A DNA stretch of 64,000 bases from Ditylenchus dipsaci (lineage: Eukaryota > Nematoda > Chromadorea > Rhabditida > Anguinidae). Made by a program: the position numbers and the translations under genes. This document shows, in pieces, positions 22,501 to 33,477 of the stretch; the first letter of the stretch is position 1; each line of letters opens with the position of its first letter. The stretch covers positions 1-64,000 of the forward strand of contig SADC01000094.1 of assembly GCA_004194705.1 (NCBI GenBank), in the 5' to 3' direction. Under the pieces are notes generated by a model. It had not been told where the DNA came from, ran no database searches, and saw only the letters and a program-made list of their open reading frames with translations.

Positions 22501-25107
22501 AAACCTTAAAAGACCCATGATTATGTTTTCACATCCAGATTACACTAAAACGCATACCATATAACTGCTCCCATGCTTGAAAACAACAAAGAACACCCTT
22601 CTTGTGGTTTAGGCATAGGAGAATCCAAGTCATCTAAGGAGCTTTTCAGCACGTCTGGCCAATTATTAACGTTCACTCCAAGATAATCGTCCTGTCTCAA
22701 CTAAAAATCTTAGAAATCAACAGCACTCCGAAAACACACTAGGAAAAACTACCAGAGAAATGGTCTTTTGAGCTGTCAAGAATTCCTTTTCCGGAGCAGT
22801 GCCTACAAAACAACAATGACCAACACACCGTAAAGCCTCTATTAGAATATCATGCTAGATATTCTATAGTACATTAATGTCTCTAAATAAATCTGAATCT
22901 TTATTGTGTCTACCTGTTTAGGAACTCCACTCAAAGTAGTAGTCAATAGCAGGGTAGTTGCTGGCGACAAATTATTTTTCTCAAAAAGAATCTAAATCAA
23001 ATTCGCACTGGTGTGTACGAGGTTCGGCCGAAAAATTTAACCTCAACTGGCATAACATTGGCTAACAAAGTTCTGAGAGAAGATTTATGTCGATCATCTT
23101 TAAACTCACTTAGCTGTAAAATTATATTTGCTAAACAAAAGAAAAAGAATAAGTATAAACAAACGTGGAATTTTGCAGTAGCACAGTCAACGAAACAAAT
23201 TCCGTATGAAGGAAGCGAGTCATCACCCAGCTAGATAGTTGCAGAGATTAGCAACAGTCAACAGATAAAAAACAAACTTTTTCAGCAATAGCTAACAAGT
23301 ATTTCGGTTCAGAATCATTTAGTCCATCTGTCTCTCGATCGTTTGTTCCTTCCAACACACCATAACTTCTGGTAGAGGAAGTGGTTACACGGCAAATTTC
23401 TCTAGGAAACGAAAATGGATTAAATAAAACAAGCTATAAAGAATCGGCTAACCTTCGAACCACCTTGTCCTTGCACTTTGTTTTCAAGATACGGTCATCG
23501 GCATCCTGCAAATTGAAAAAAAAAGATTTGGAATTTGTTAAAATGGAACGAACCTTCTTGCTCTCAGTCTGCTCCACTAAAAGTCATTTTAACACTGTTA
23601 TTAGTAAAATAGGTAATCCAGCAAGTTTGCCTACCACGCGCGACCTTGAAACCTGTAATAGCCAAAATGAAAACTGGAGATCCCGTGGCATAAAAAAATC
23701 AAAATCTAACCTCTACTTATCAACTGATCTGAGTAGCGACCGACAGCTGAAACAATGGTAAAAGTGGTATGTCCAAAACATAAATCAACGTTTTGCTACA
23801 AAAAAATTTAGAGAACAATACCGCTTTCGGGGAAGCCACAATGTGCAATAGGATCTTTGGTCCCGGTTCCTTGTTTTGCTGAAAAAATAGCCCAATGCAC
23901 GAATTAATCCAGACAGCAGTACACAACCATTACCCCCATAAAATTCAGATCCATGTTCGCAACTGCAGTAACAGCATCCATGTGGAACAGCTAAAAGCAT
24001 AACATCTTAACCAGTTTCCAATCATAGCATCAGATCAACTATAAAGACTAATAAACTCACCTCGTAAAATTTGCCAACCTTGAAAAACAAGATGCTGTCA
24101 AAGTTGGTCATTTTAAATTTCCACCATTGCTGATGCGCTGAAAATTTATTGGTAGTTTTGCTCCAACAAAAAAATAATTATTTTTAAAACTACCCGGCGT
24201 CTGCTTCTTCAAAAATTCTTCAGGCACATGGATTGTCTTGGGATCATAATCTGGATGGTCTGCAACGAGAAAAATACAAAATAGAAAAAAATTTAATTTA
24301 TGTGTGGTAGCTGACTCTAATTACCTGGGCGACGTTTGTTTGCATCTACAATCTTCTCGGACTTCAAAAATTCAAATTCAAGATGGGGAAAACGCTCCAT
24401 TGAGAAATCTGCTTCAGTCGGATTATTCTTTTCTTTGCTACGACCCTTTGAAACACTAGGAGTAGCCGCAGTTGTATTAGAGAGTTGAGAAAAATCATTG
24501 GTTGTATCAAGACTCTGAAACCCATTATAATTTGAGAAAAAACGCATAAGCTACCTCATCGAACTCGTAAGCGGAAATATACAATTCTGCATGGCTTTCT
24601 GACATGAGATTACGACGAGGTGTTGAGAGAGAGGGAGTCTCGGTCAGAACGTATTTTTGTTTTTTCATCAAAGGAGTACGCTGGCGAATAGGCTGTTCTG
24701 GTTCCAATTTAGTCTGTTCCACCCTCTGATTGCTTCTCTGTTTATGAAGATCATCTTCATCGTCCGATGAAACGATCACCCTTCTGCGCTTCACTGTGCC
24801 TTTGACAGATTCGTCATCATCGCCTGCGCAAGTAAAAATAAAGTCAATAAGGGTCAAATATTTAATTTAATTTACTATCTATTTCTCTTTTGCAGCTCAA
24901 ATTCGGAAGAGAATTTTCATTTGGAGAGGGACTCTTAACATTCAAAGATACTGGCGTATATTCCTCTCTCTAAAAGAATTATTATTCTACAGGAAGACCA
25001 TATTGGTATAAATGCCTTGATTTGAATTGTGTTATGGGTTTAGGGCCTTTCTGAAAGAACGAAGTCAAACTAGTCTGTTTCGCACTCGGCTTTCTTGTTG
25101 CAGACAT
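19565..25107 (-). CDS. MSH6: DNA mismatch repair protein MSH6 (MutS homologue)
   Basis: Nuclear mismatch-recognition subunit that pairs with MSH2. The start at 25107 gives SATRKPSAK then QTSLTSFF, a clear N-terminal PCNA-binding (PIP) box; a basic/acidic linker ([14 protein letters not shown]) follows at about 24770. Domain I has KVGKFYE at about 24062-24090 with the Phe-x-Glu mismatch-probing motif, then [15 protein letters not shown] and VGRYSD, and FKVARVEQTE near 23560-23660. The ATPase has [15 protein letters not shown] (20500-20600) split by an intron, [40 protein letters not shown] and a C-terminus [12 protein letters not shown]...[13 protein letters not shown] ending at 19565. About 20 small introns. 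One base seems lost just after GKSTLMRQ (about 20494). A TTTTTTTAG acceptor lies 4 nt before the ATG. It is the second gene behind NUP93. Confidence 0.92.
19630..19800. repeat. Partial TACCGTAT-family MITE inside the last MSH6 intron
   Basis: ATACCGTATTTGCTTTATTACACCCCCATAGGG and CCCCCAAAAATCTGGAAATTG match the left half of the elements at 42390-42627 and 25715-25969. This makes the final MSH6 intron (about 210 nt) four times longer than its neighbours. The matching right end is not obvious. Confidence 0.5.
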
Positions 25108-25274
25108 TTCGCTAAAAAAAGTCGGTGATCCGATCAAAAAAGTGAAAATATGAAAGGTAGGTAAGCCATCAAATAGTGTTTTATATCTAATATGTGGTGG
25201 TCACAAGCTCCAACAATATTTTATTGCAAGAAGTCCTTCACAACTTAACTACGACATTGAACCGCAAACAATTC
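25108..25274 (-). promoter_or_regulatory. NUP93-MSH6 intercistronic region (operon-like)
   Basis: Only 167 bp separate the NUP93 stop from the MSH6 start on the same strand. It contains a polyadenylation signal AATAAA (within GCAATAAAATATTG, reading minus) and ends in TTTTTTTAG right before the MSH6 ATG. Short spacing, an upstream poly(A) signal and a downstream splice acceptor without an upstream exon are what a trans-spliced polycistronic unit looks like. Confidence 0.6.
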
Positions 25275-28200
25275 TTAGAAACGATTATACAATTTTCGCT
25301 TGAAGCTGCAGCAACTGTGAATTAGACGAGACGGGAAACGATAAGGAATCATGGCACTGTATAAGATGATAGACTTGGCATAATTTTTAAAACAGCACGT
25401 TCGTGAGAGCCAACAGGTTCGGATTCATGAAGAGAGACGACCGATTTCATCAAAGCAATGGATACATCTGGCAGAATGGGACGCACTTCCTCAGGGACCA
25501 TGTCAAATGAGTGAACATAGCTTTGCACTTCGTCTGGATCCAGCGGGATAAATCTTAGCTGTTGTATTACTCTAACAGCTGAAAAATTTGCGGATTAAAA
25601 ATAATGATAATATAATAAGCCTCAATTTGTTTTCTAATGTCACCATGACCAGCGAACGAGTAAGTTCGAAAAAATAGTACATAATTGACGATTAGAAAAT
25701 CTACAATCCTAGACTACCGTATTTTCTCTAATAGCTCACCCGGGTGAGTTATTTTTCAACCCTTTGAAAATCGGAAAATTTTGAGGTAGATCTTGAGATT
25801 TTTGGGTGCTCAACCGAAACCTTACAAGTGGAATTGATAGAGCTCGTGGGAGTTAAGAAAATGCAATAAACAAGGATGTAAAATATTTGCTTAGGGCTGA
25901 GATATAGGTCCTCATAGTAGAGGGGGGTGAGTTAGTAGAGACGGGTGAGCTATTAGAGAAAATACGGTATTTATTGCAGCCCTTATAGTCATACGACAAG
26001 GTTAGATGTTCATGTTTTTATGGGATTTGGAATTAAAACTTTTCATTTTTTTATGCGAGTCTAGGATTTGCGACTAGGGTTTCTAAAATTTCTGTAGTTC
26101 CAATCGTTTAGAATCCCATGGGATTCTACACCAATTGTCAAGCTAGTTGTGACACCGCTTAATTTAAATGAGAACTGACCGGCATCATGCTTCTGGCTCT
26201 TGTGCAGACGGAAGAAAGTGTGGAGATCAATCAGCGTGAAGAGAGTGGTAATATTATGTTTGCCCAAATCAACACGAGAGTTGTATTTTTCAGCAACCCA
26301 TTGGGCCAACTCTACTGTTTTTTTATAGACTTCTTCCCCACCGGCTGCGTTGATGCACAAGCTGAGCTGCCGACAGACAATTTTGATCGCGTCAATTGGT
26401 CGCTGAAACGTGAGAAAATATTAGCTTAGAGGCCGACATCAAACATACATCAGCCAGGGCATAAAGTTTGCATGCTTGCAAAGCATCGCCACTTGAGTTC
26501 GTGTCGGCGGCAACACGGCTGATTACATCCTGAATATTGAAGGCAGAAGCAAACTTGTCGATAAGTCCAGGAAGCCTTTCTCCATGAGAATTCAATTTCC
26601 CCAGAATTTGATCCGTTTCTTGGGACAAGTACACAATCCGGCTAACGCATGACTCAAACAGATTACTACCCCCTGAAATCACGCTCAACAGATTGCTTCA
26701 ATTATTGTGTAGTGAACCTTTATTATCAACAGAATTATCCAATTCAAATTTGTTTAGGAAAAAACAGTAGTTCAAAGCAAAGCTCACATTCGTCAGCTCA
26801 AAGTTCTTAACGTACAGCAATCTGAATTAAAACGAAAGTTAGTGGAATAAAAGTGAACTGAGGTCAATAAAGAGCAGTGTTGTTGGGACACTTAAATCAC
26901 AAAAAATGAAACTGAGAAAACTTACATGACTCTAGCAAAATTTAACTGGCACATAGTTCCATCGTGAACATCGCACGTCACTAAACACAGACAGGTGAGT
27001 TAAAAAAAAATTAAAGCTTGCATACATATTTCGGAAGACACTCTGTCAGCAAGAACGAGTGATTTCAACTGATATGCTAGTATACCGAAATGAACAGCAT
27101 GACACAACATATTGGCACCGAAGAGAACATTGATTGCTTGCTCAATCTGACCGGTCAAAAGAAGAGCCGAAAAGTAGAAGATGCAGTTGGAGCTCTTTCC
27201 CACAAAGTATTCCTCACCTAACAGATATTTTTTAAATGAATAACTCATCAATAAAATAACCCCACCGAACTCAACGCAAATAGTATTTTGCAGCTGTTTA
27301 AAGGAATTGACAAGTTCTTTTGCATGAAGCTTGCAAAAAATTAACCGAGCCCACAGCCAATCTTCAATGCTAGTGTTAACTTCGGGACAGTCAAATCCGA
27401 GGAACACCCCATAGATAGCCTTTTTAAAACTATCTCGACACATCGCTGATCCTTGACGCCATTCTGCGCTGAGCTTTATTTTAACATCTGGATCGATACT
27501 GGAAACCACAAGAAAATGACCAGCTGCTTGAAAAAGCCAGTTGTGAAGCTTACTTTGTCGTATTCACCAAGTTTGATATCACTCCCACCAAAGTAGAGCA
27601 ATGGGAAACGTTGAATAGCTTCTTCGCAACTGTGGCAGCAGAAGAAAGATCACCAAGGCGGAGACAGAAGAACAAGACCATCCAAGTCGGATGTTTTCCC
27701 TAAATTATGATTAATTTAGATCATTACGGTAAAAATCTTTTTAAAGGGGCATGCCCACGCTTTCAAAATTGTGCACGTTAATTGTAAAAAATTTCCTACG
27801 CATTGAGCTTCTGTATGGATATTTCAATTTAGCTTCTAACAAAAGAAGACCTATAATTTAATTTCAAATTTTTGGCCCTCTTTAATTAGAAACCAAGTTG
27901 AAAAATCCGTACATAAGTTTAGTGATGAAGAATTTATATTAAAATGGCAGGCACCAATTTTTAAAGCGTAGGCATGCCTCCTTAAAGGAATAAGAAGTTT
28001 ACATAGAAACCGCCATCTTCAATAGCTGCGTACGAAAACTGTTTCACATTGAGGTAGGCGTCAATTAAAGATAATGAACCGGGAACACCGCCACGCTTGG
28101 CGATTGTCAGATTGTTTTCAACTACTGCTTCCATGTGATTCTTGAAACTGAAAAAAGCAATAAAAGTAATGGTGTAGTGTAACGAAGAAAGAAAACCTAC

Positions 28201-29317
28201 TGTTCTTGGAGGTACTTAGTGGACTGATTCACTACATGTTCGGCCCACTTTTTAGAAGTGCGCATCTCCCTGACAGTTTCCTCTTCCAGCAAGGGCTTGG
28301 AGCAGATAGCGAAGATCTGGAAGAAAAAAGTGCAAGAGAGCTAAAGCCGGAAAAAATACCTTCTCCCAAATATCGCTCACATCTTTGTCATTGATTTCGT
28401 TAACAGCCTCGACTAAAGCATCTCTGATAAGCACTTGACAATTTCTTCGCAACGCAGCATCCACCTAAATTTTTTGTAATATTTTGATGGAGCAGGCCAA
28501 ATGTACCTTTTGAGCAAAAACATTCTGTTGGTACTCCAGTGGCTGGCTGTTAGTTGGATTCAACTCTATTGGCAAGTCAGTTGTTAAACGACTAATGTCC
28601 CCTCCAGCCGCAGAAGACGATTGGTTGAAGGAATGAATGCTGAATTGTCTCGCGGAACCCATGGGCGTGTAAGTTCGATTGCGTTCCAAAATTTGTTGAT
28701 TCAAGAAGCTTCTTTCCGCTTCCAGCCTGGCCCTCTCGAATGAACTAGAATTAAAATTGACCATACCCAAAAGTTTCATTTGAAAGTTTAAACCTTTCCA
28801 CATAACGCTCAATTTCCTTATTTGAGAAAGAGTCATACGGCCCAGAAGTAAAGTCCCCCGTCAATGAAGATTCGTCGTATCCATGGCCCCTGGTGTCAAC
28901 GGCCGTCTTATTTGGAGTCGAAAAGGATGGCAACGCAGTAATTGAAAGCTGACCCACATCCTTGCTAGTCTTCAACGTTGATAAAGCAGAGGTACCATCT
29001 GTCTGATTTCTAGTCAATTTCTTTTGCTTCCACATTTCTTCACTTTGACGGAATATGTCAGCAAGTCCTGTGTCCAGAATCATAGCACTGTCACCTCCAT
29101 CACCCTAGAAAACACGATCGTTAGGTGATTAATAGATGGTATTTTTAAAGAACTTACGTTTAGCATGTGAGAAGCAGTAGGAAGCTCTCAAAAAGGTTTT
29201 AAATGACTCCGAACACAGCGAATATTTTGAAAAAAAAAAACCTGAAGCATATCCTATGTTGGCTTCTGTGTGCAGCTTTTCAGCCCTTTGCAAGATATCG
29301 TCGAATATGGATGACAT
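25275..29317 (-). CDS. NUP93: Nucleoporin NUP93 (Nic96 family)
   Basis: Scaffold subunit of the nuclear pore inner ring. The start chosen at 29317 gives SSIFDDILQRAEKLHTEA, matching the family's N-terminal helix, and TTTCAG ends 2 nt upstream. Exons then give MILDTGLADIFRQSEEMW, EIERYVERF, LEAERSFLNQQI, KDVSDIWEK, GGVPGSLSLIDAYLNVK, HPTWMVLFFCLRLGDLSSA, DWLWARLIFCKLHA, FSALLLTGQIEQAINVLFG, MLCHAVHFGILAYQLK, GERLPGLIDKF, CRQLSLCINAAGG and the end QQLRFIPLDPDEVQSYV...SAMIPYRFPSRLIHSC. These are the conserved Nic96 blocks in order. One base is missing in an A/T run at about 25380 before the last block. Introns are mostly 45-60 nt except those hosting MITEs. It is the first gene of the apparent NUP93-MSH6 unit. 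Confidence 0.92.
25715..25969. mobile_element. TACCGTAT-ended MITE in a NUP93 intron
   Basis: TACCGTATTTTCTCTAATAG at the left and CTATTAGAGAAAATACGGTA at the right are exact inverted ends; both are followed inward by GCTCACCCGGGTGAG-like sequence. About 255 bp, no coding capacity. Relatives: 42390-42627, partial 8430-8532 and 19630-19800. Confidence 0.8.
27738..27987. mobile_element. GGGGCATGCCCACGC-type palindromic MITE in a NUP93 intron
   Basis: TTTTAAAGGGGCATGCCCACG at the left is mirrored by CGTAGGCATGCCTCCTTTAA at the right, with an inner ACATAAGTTT / AATTTAGC loop. Related ends occur at 2425-2460, 33478-34022 and 39700-39730 (GGCATGCCCGCGCGTT). Confidence 0.65.
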
Positions 29318-29592
29318 TTCTGAAATTTTTTCCTTGTCATCAGTCAGAATACATGTTGAAGCAAAAATCGAGTAGTGAAGTGCAGTTCCGAACAAAGGTC
29401 GAGCGATTTTAGGTTAGGTGTTTTCAAAGGAGGCCTCTAAGGGGGCGCCCTTGTAACCCGTTTTTGTTTATACGTAGAAATTTCTACGTGCACTTTGAAG
29501 CATACTTGGACGGGCGCCGGCGCCGGTGTGCGCCCGGAAAATTTCGAAAAATTTAGCGCGCTGGCGCTCGGCGCCTTTTTTGAAAATTGTGT

Positions 29593-29698
29593 AAAGTCGA
29601 ACCTCTTTATAGTGACACCCCGATATAGTGACACCCTTGATATAGTGACACCTTGGGGTCGGTCCCCAGGGGTGTCACTATAAAGAGATTCGACTGTA
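29593..29698. mobile_element. 106-bp pogo-type mini-MITE hairpin
   Basis: AGTCGAACCTCTTTATAGTG at the left mirrors CACTATAAAGAGATTCGACT at the right; internal ATATAGTGACACC is tandemly repeated and the loop is GGGGTCGGTCCCCAGG. It lies about 280 bp upstream of the NUP93 start inside a GC-rich GGCGCCGGCGCC-rich stretch (29500-29730). Confidence 0.7.
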
Positions 29699-30134
29699 GT
29701 CGGGCGCCGGCGCCCGGCGCTTCTTTTTTCAGCGGTTTTTTATACAGTAGCGGAAAAAAGTATTGCATCAAGCATAAATTTAGTGCATTTTGCTTCAGAT
29801 CTCCAACCAAAACGATTTCCTGTTGCACGATTTCCCGTTTTTCCCTACAGTTGACGCTCCCAATAACATACACTCCAAAAGTTCGGTGTATGGCCAGTTA
29901 GCGATACGGTCAGTTAGCGATGGCCAGTGTAAGGATTGTTGCCGTCGTTTGAACGACGTTTTCCAGTCGGGACAATACGTTTCAGATTGAAACGTGTTGC
30001 GCCTAAAATAAGTCTAGTTTGAAGCGAGAAAGCGAGGATCCTGTTTCTGATATTCTTAGTGAGCAGTCTGTATTAGCATCCGCAAAGAGACTCCTCATTG
30101 TGAATGCGCCTCAAGACAATAAGCTACATTTTGA

Positions 30135-31024
30135 TAGAGACAGAAATGGGGCAGGGCCCCGTTCGGGGCCCGCCCCGACCGGGCCGATTTTTGGCAAAAA
30201 CCCCGCCCGAAAACCCGCCCGAACAATTCAAAAACCCGAAACCCCGCCCCGAAATACGGCAAACCCGTCCCGCGGCATAATGTTCTAACACGTGTATAAT
30301 CAAATTTCTACTGGTTTTTCGGTTTTCTCATTGTCGTACTTTTGTCAAAGTCACTAATTTATCCGCCCTCTATTTTTCACTCCTGCTTAATTCATGGCTT
30401 TCAGTATTGTTAACTCTGTGAAATAACGTTCAGATTAGTGCTATTTGGAAAATCGGACTTTTCACGAAACTGTCGTCAGCGGAAGCAGAATGTGACGTAT
30501 GCAAGAAGACGATCAAGATTTCGGATGGTAGCACAAAAGCTCTGTTCAGGCATGCGAACACACACGAAGAATTTGCCAACAAGCTCAAAAAACTGACTGG
30601 GTTCTGCCTAGGATGTACGAGATGGTGAAAACAAAAGTTAAAGCTCTTCCATCAATCAATTATTGTTACTGAAGTTTTTTTGTTGTGAAATGTATATGTT
30701 GGTAGCCAATAAATATGAGACATGATGGTCGTCAATAAATATTGATTTTGGACTCAGTTAGTAAAATCTCAAAATTTTGGTTTAATAGGTTGAAATTTGA
30801 TGTTCTTTATGATTAATATCAAAAAATCGAAAAACTACAGTAAATTTTTGTGAAAAGTATCCATTTTCGTTCGACTTTTACGCTTTTCACAAAACCCCGA
30901 AATTTAGGACGGGGCCCCGCGGGGCCCCGAAATTTTTTTGGCGTAACCCCGAAACCCCGACCGAAATTCTAGAGCTAAAAAACCCCGCCCCGAAACCCCG
31001 ACGACCGGCATTTTTCTGTCTCTA
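30135..31024. mobile_element. hAT-like non-autonomous element with BED-finger remnant
   Basis: Terminal inverted repeats TAGAGACAGAAA (left) and TTTCTGTCTCTA (right) are flanked by CATTTTGA on both sides (30127-30134, 31025-31032), a perfect 8-bp target duplication typical of hAT. Just inside both ends lie very GC-rich stretches of GGGGCCCCG/CCCGACC units. The interior encodes a BED-type zinc finger fragment. The host sequence is a repeat shared with 43935-44880 (GCGAGGATYCTGTTTC...GTGAATGCGCC). Confidence 0.8.
30477..30627 (+). pseudogene. BED zinc-finger fragment of a hAT transposase
   Basis: Reads AEAECDVCKKTIKISDGSTK, ALFRHANTHEEFANKL then ends soon after in FCLGCTRW and a stop. The C-x2-C ... 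H-x4-H arrangement with a T..L.RH core is the BED finger found at the N-terminus of many hAT transposases. No catalytic domain follows, agreeing with a deletion derivative. Confidence 0.65.
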
Positions 31025-31454
31025 CATTTTGAGGGTAACTAAGTTAAATATTATACACAATAAGTTATTAAAACATCCAAAAATGGTTAATAAAGACCAA
31101 AAAACCGATTTTCTAAAATCGTCAAAATTTCGAGACTTTTTTCACCCCAACCCTTTTTTGAACTCATTTTCATAATAAAACCAACTATTTTACACATGGG
31201 CCCGTAGTAAAAACGAAAAAAATTAGACTGATGCTAATTCGACTATATCTTGCCGATTAGTAAACTTTACGAAAAACGGTTTTTAGGGGTCGGAAGATAA
31301 TTTATCTGGCTTTCAGATGAGATATAAACTACATCCAGCATATGATAGCATAACTAAGATAAATCGATTTTCATAATTAGACTCCGAATTAGACTTTTAG
31401 AAATCCACTATTTTAGTTGGGATGCTAATTGGCTGATTGCTTGGCAAATATTTT

Positions 31455-31755
31455 TCTACTTATTCTTGTGGTTACTTTTATCACGTAAATGATATATTTC
31501 GGCGCATTTTGATATATGACACTCGAAGCACGGGAAAAGGGAAAAAAATTTTACGAGCAGAAGTTTGCCAAAAAATTAAAATTTAGACTTTCGACTGCTC
31601 TAGAGGTGGCTAAAGTCTAAATTTTCATTCTTTGGCAAACTTTTGCTCGTAAATTTTTTTTCTGTTTTCCCGTGCTTTGACTGTCTTATACCAAAATGCG
31701 CCGAAATATATCCTTTACGTGTTAAAAGTATCCACAAGAATAAGTAGAAAAATAA
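31455..31755. repeat. About 300-bp palindrome
   Basis: TTTTTCTACTTATTCTTGTG...CGGCGCATTTTGATATA...GCACGGGAAAA...AGAAGTTTGCCAAA on the left is the inverse of the right arm ending CACAAGAATAAGTAGAAAAA, centred near 31600 (CTCTAGAGG). The flanking sequence 31200-31450 is AT-rich and unremarkable. A tRNA-like module lies 20 bp to the right. Confidence 0.75.
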
Positions 31756-31771
31756 AATAACAATAGAAAAA

Positions 31772-31845
31772 TAAATAGCGTCGGTGACTCAGTGGTAAAG
31801 CGGGGGCTTATTATGAAAGTAGTTCGCCCGTTCGATTCTCATTGG
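31772..31845 (+). other. tRNA-like module (box A and box B)
   Basis: GACTCAGTGGTAAAGCGGGG resembles an internal box A with D-arm and GTTCGATTCTC resembles box B with T-loop, about 40 nt apart, but the anticodon arm and acceptor stem do not fold convincingly. More likely a tRNA-derived repeat (SINE-like) than a working tRNA. Confidence 0.45.
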
Positions 31846-31919
31846 AAATACTGTTTTTCCTTGACTTTTACTAAAATGCGACATTTTAATTCTCGCGCAA
31901 AAGTCCAAGTGCCCGCCCC

Positions 31920-32255
31920 CTCCAAAAAGTATTTTTCTGTGGGCAAAGCTTTTTCGTGCTGCAAAAAATTTTTTTTTTGCCACCAAAGTACTTTTTGCTA
32001 CTAATTTTTTTTCTGCAAAAAACTTATCTTTGCACCAAAAAGACTTTTTTGCTGCAAAAGGATTTTTTTCGCTCCCAAAAGAGTTTTTTTGCTGCTAATT
32101 TACTCTGCTACAAAAATACTTTTTTATGCTGCAAAAAGACTTTTTGGGTAATTTTTAATTCTGCCCCCAATTGCTGAAAAATACCCCTAATTCTGGGAAA
32201 AATGCCCTTTAAGTGAAATTGCCCCCTAATTACTGAAAAATGCCCTCTAATTTCT
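31920..32255. repeat. TTTTTGCTGCAAAA-rich low-complexity repeat
   Basis: Repeated units such as TTTTTTGCTGCAAAAAGAC and CCAAAAAGACTTTTTTGCTG fill 31940-32140, then AATTGCTGAAAAATACCCC units follow, the inverse of the 3520-3600 motif. A similar TTTTGCATCTAA/GCTGCAAATA series lies at 37980-38260. No coding content. Confidence 0.55.
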
Positions 32256-32264
32256 TTCTCGTCG

Positions 32265-32580
32265 TTTTTAGTCGAAATTTTGCGGGAATTCAAATTTTCT
32301 AGTAAGAAAATAACGTGGATTGGTCAGAATCCCACCCCGTAATAGCCAGAAGCCCCTGGAAGTCGGTTTTTCGGGGTTCACTAAAGGGGGGGGTAAACTT
32401 TTCGCGAAAATTTGATTGAGCGGATCAGAATTCCGGTCCAATCGGCTGTATCACTCAGAATTTCATCCTGAACCACTCAAAACCACCGTAAACCTAGAAT
32501 TCTGAGCGGTTGAGCACATCATACCGGAATTCTGATACGCTCAATCGAATTTTCGCAAAAAGTTTACCCCCCCCTCTTTA
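32265..32580. repeat. Copy of the palindrome core seen at 1790-2170
   Basis: ATTCAAATTTTCTAGTAAG, CCAGAAGCCCCTGGAAGTCG, GGGGTAAACTTTTCGCGAAAA and its inverse CGAATTTTCGCAAAAAGTTT near 32550 match the central part of the element at 1525-2375, without the CCACGAAAAA minisatellite arms. Confidence 0.6.
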
Positions 32581-32689
32581 GTGAACCCCAAAAACTATCA
32601 ATGGATCAGGCTAAACCATCGCCCGCAAAGATGCCTTTACAAATCTCAAAACTCTGTGTAACACCACTCAATGTCAAGGTAAGCTTACC

Positions 32690-32905
32690 TTTTCTCCAGG
32701 TGCTGCTATCAACTGTTCAGGTACCCTCACCTAAAATTTTAAAAACAAAAGAAAATACCACGTCTCCCTGCATGTCTCCTTGCACCTACCCACTCTCCTG
32801 ACTCTCGTATTCCCTCTCCAGGTACCCTCACGCCCTCTCCACGTACCCTTACTCCCTCTCAGGTACCCTTACTCCCTCTCCATGTACCCTTATTTCCTCG
32901 CATTC
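32690..32905. repeat. Degenerate minisatellite CCCTCTCCAGGTACCCTYAC
   Basis: Around five to six units of about 20 bp, CCCTCTCCAGGTACCCTCAC with variants at the GTACCC core (KpnI-like). Pyrimidine-rich on the plus strand. No gene. Confidence 0.6.
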
Positions 32906-32937
32906 GCATTTTTCACTTATTGGAAAATCATGTTTAA

Positions 32938-33475
32938 ATGACTCCCAAGTAACTTTTATGTGCCTAAAACGATAAGAAAGTCATTTTGTGACACTTTTCC
33001 ACATAAAAAATCGATTTTTAAAAAAAATTTTTTGACCAAAGTCTGCTTTTTTGACTTGGGGGACCAAGGTAAGCCACCAGAAAAGGGTACTTGAATACCC
33101 CTTAAGTCACTAAAAATGGAATTTGAACATAGTTTTGTTAACTGGGGCCTACCGCATAAAGAAACTCTGGTATGCATACATTTTTATGCATCCAGAGTCA
33201 CTTTCGAGTGATTTGTGTCTAAGGTATGTGGGTGTGCGCATCTCAACCCCAAGCAACCAAGCCCCTGCGCCCCCGAAGGGGTCTTTTTTCGCCCAGCTCC
33301 AGTGACCAAAACGGGGTAGAATACCTTAATACAAGGTGATTTTCCTTGGTCCCCAAGGCAAAAAGTCATATTTTGGTCAAAATTTTTTTTCAAAAAATCA
33401 ATTTTGTATGTGGAAAAGTGTCACAAAATAACTTTCTTATCGTTTTAAGCACATAAAAGTTACTTAGCAGTCATT
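32938..33475. repeat. Palindromic element around hairpin repeat A
   Basis: TGCCTAAAACGATAAGAAAG, GTGACACTTTTCCACATA and CGATTTTTAAAAAA at the left are mirrored at 33370-33470. The centre (33060-33310) contains hairpin repeat A with GGGGCCTACCGCATAAAG. GACTTGGGGGACCAAGG / CCTTGGTCCCCAAGG arms also occur at 17975 and 52665. Confidence 0.7.
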
Positions 33476-33477
33476 TA

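Noticed and set aside
29318..29395. An upstream in-frame ATG for NUP93 (adding about 26 residues)
   Set aside because: The extension crosses an AAATTTCAG acceptor directly before the inner ATG and is not like the family N-terminus.
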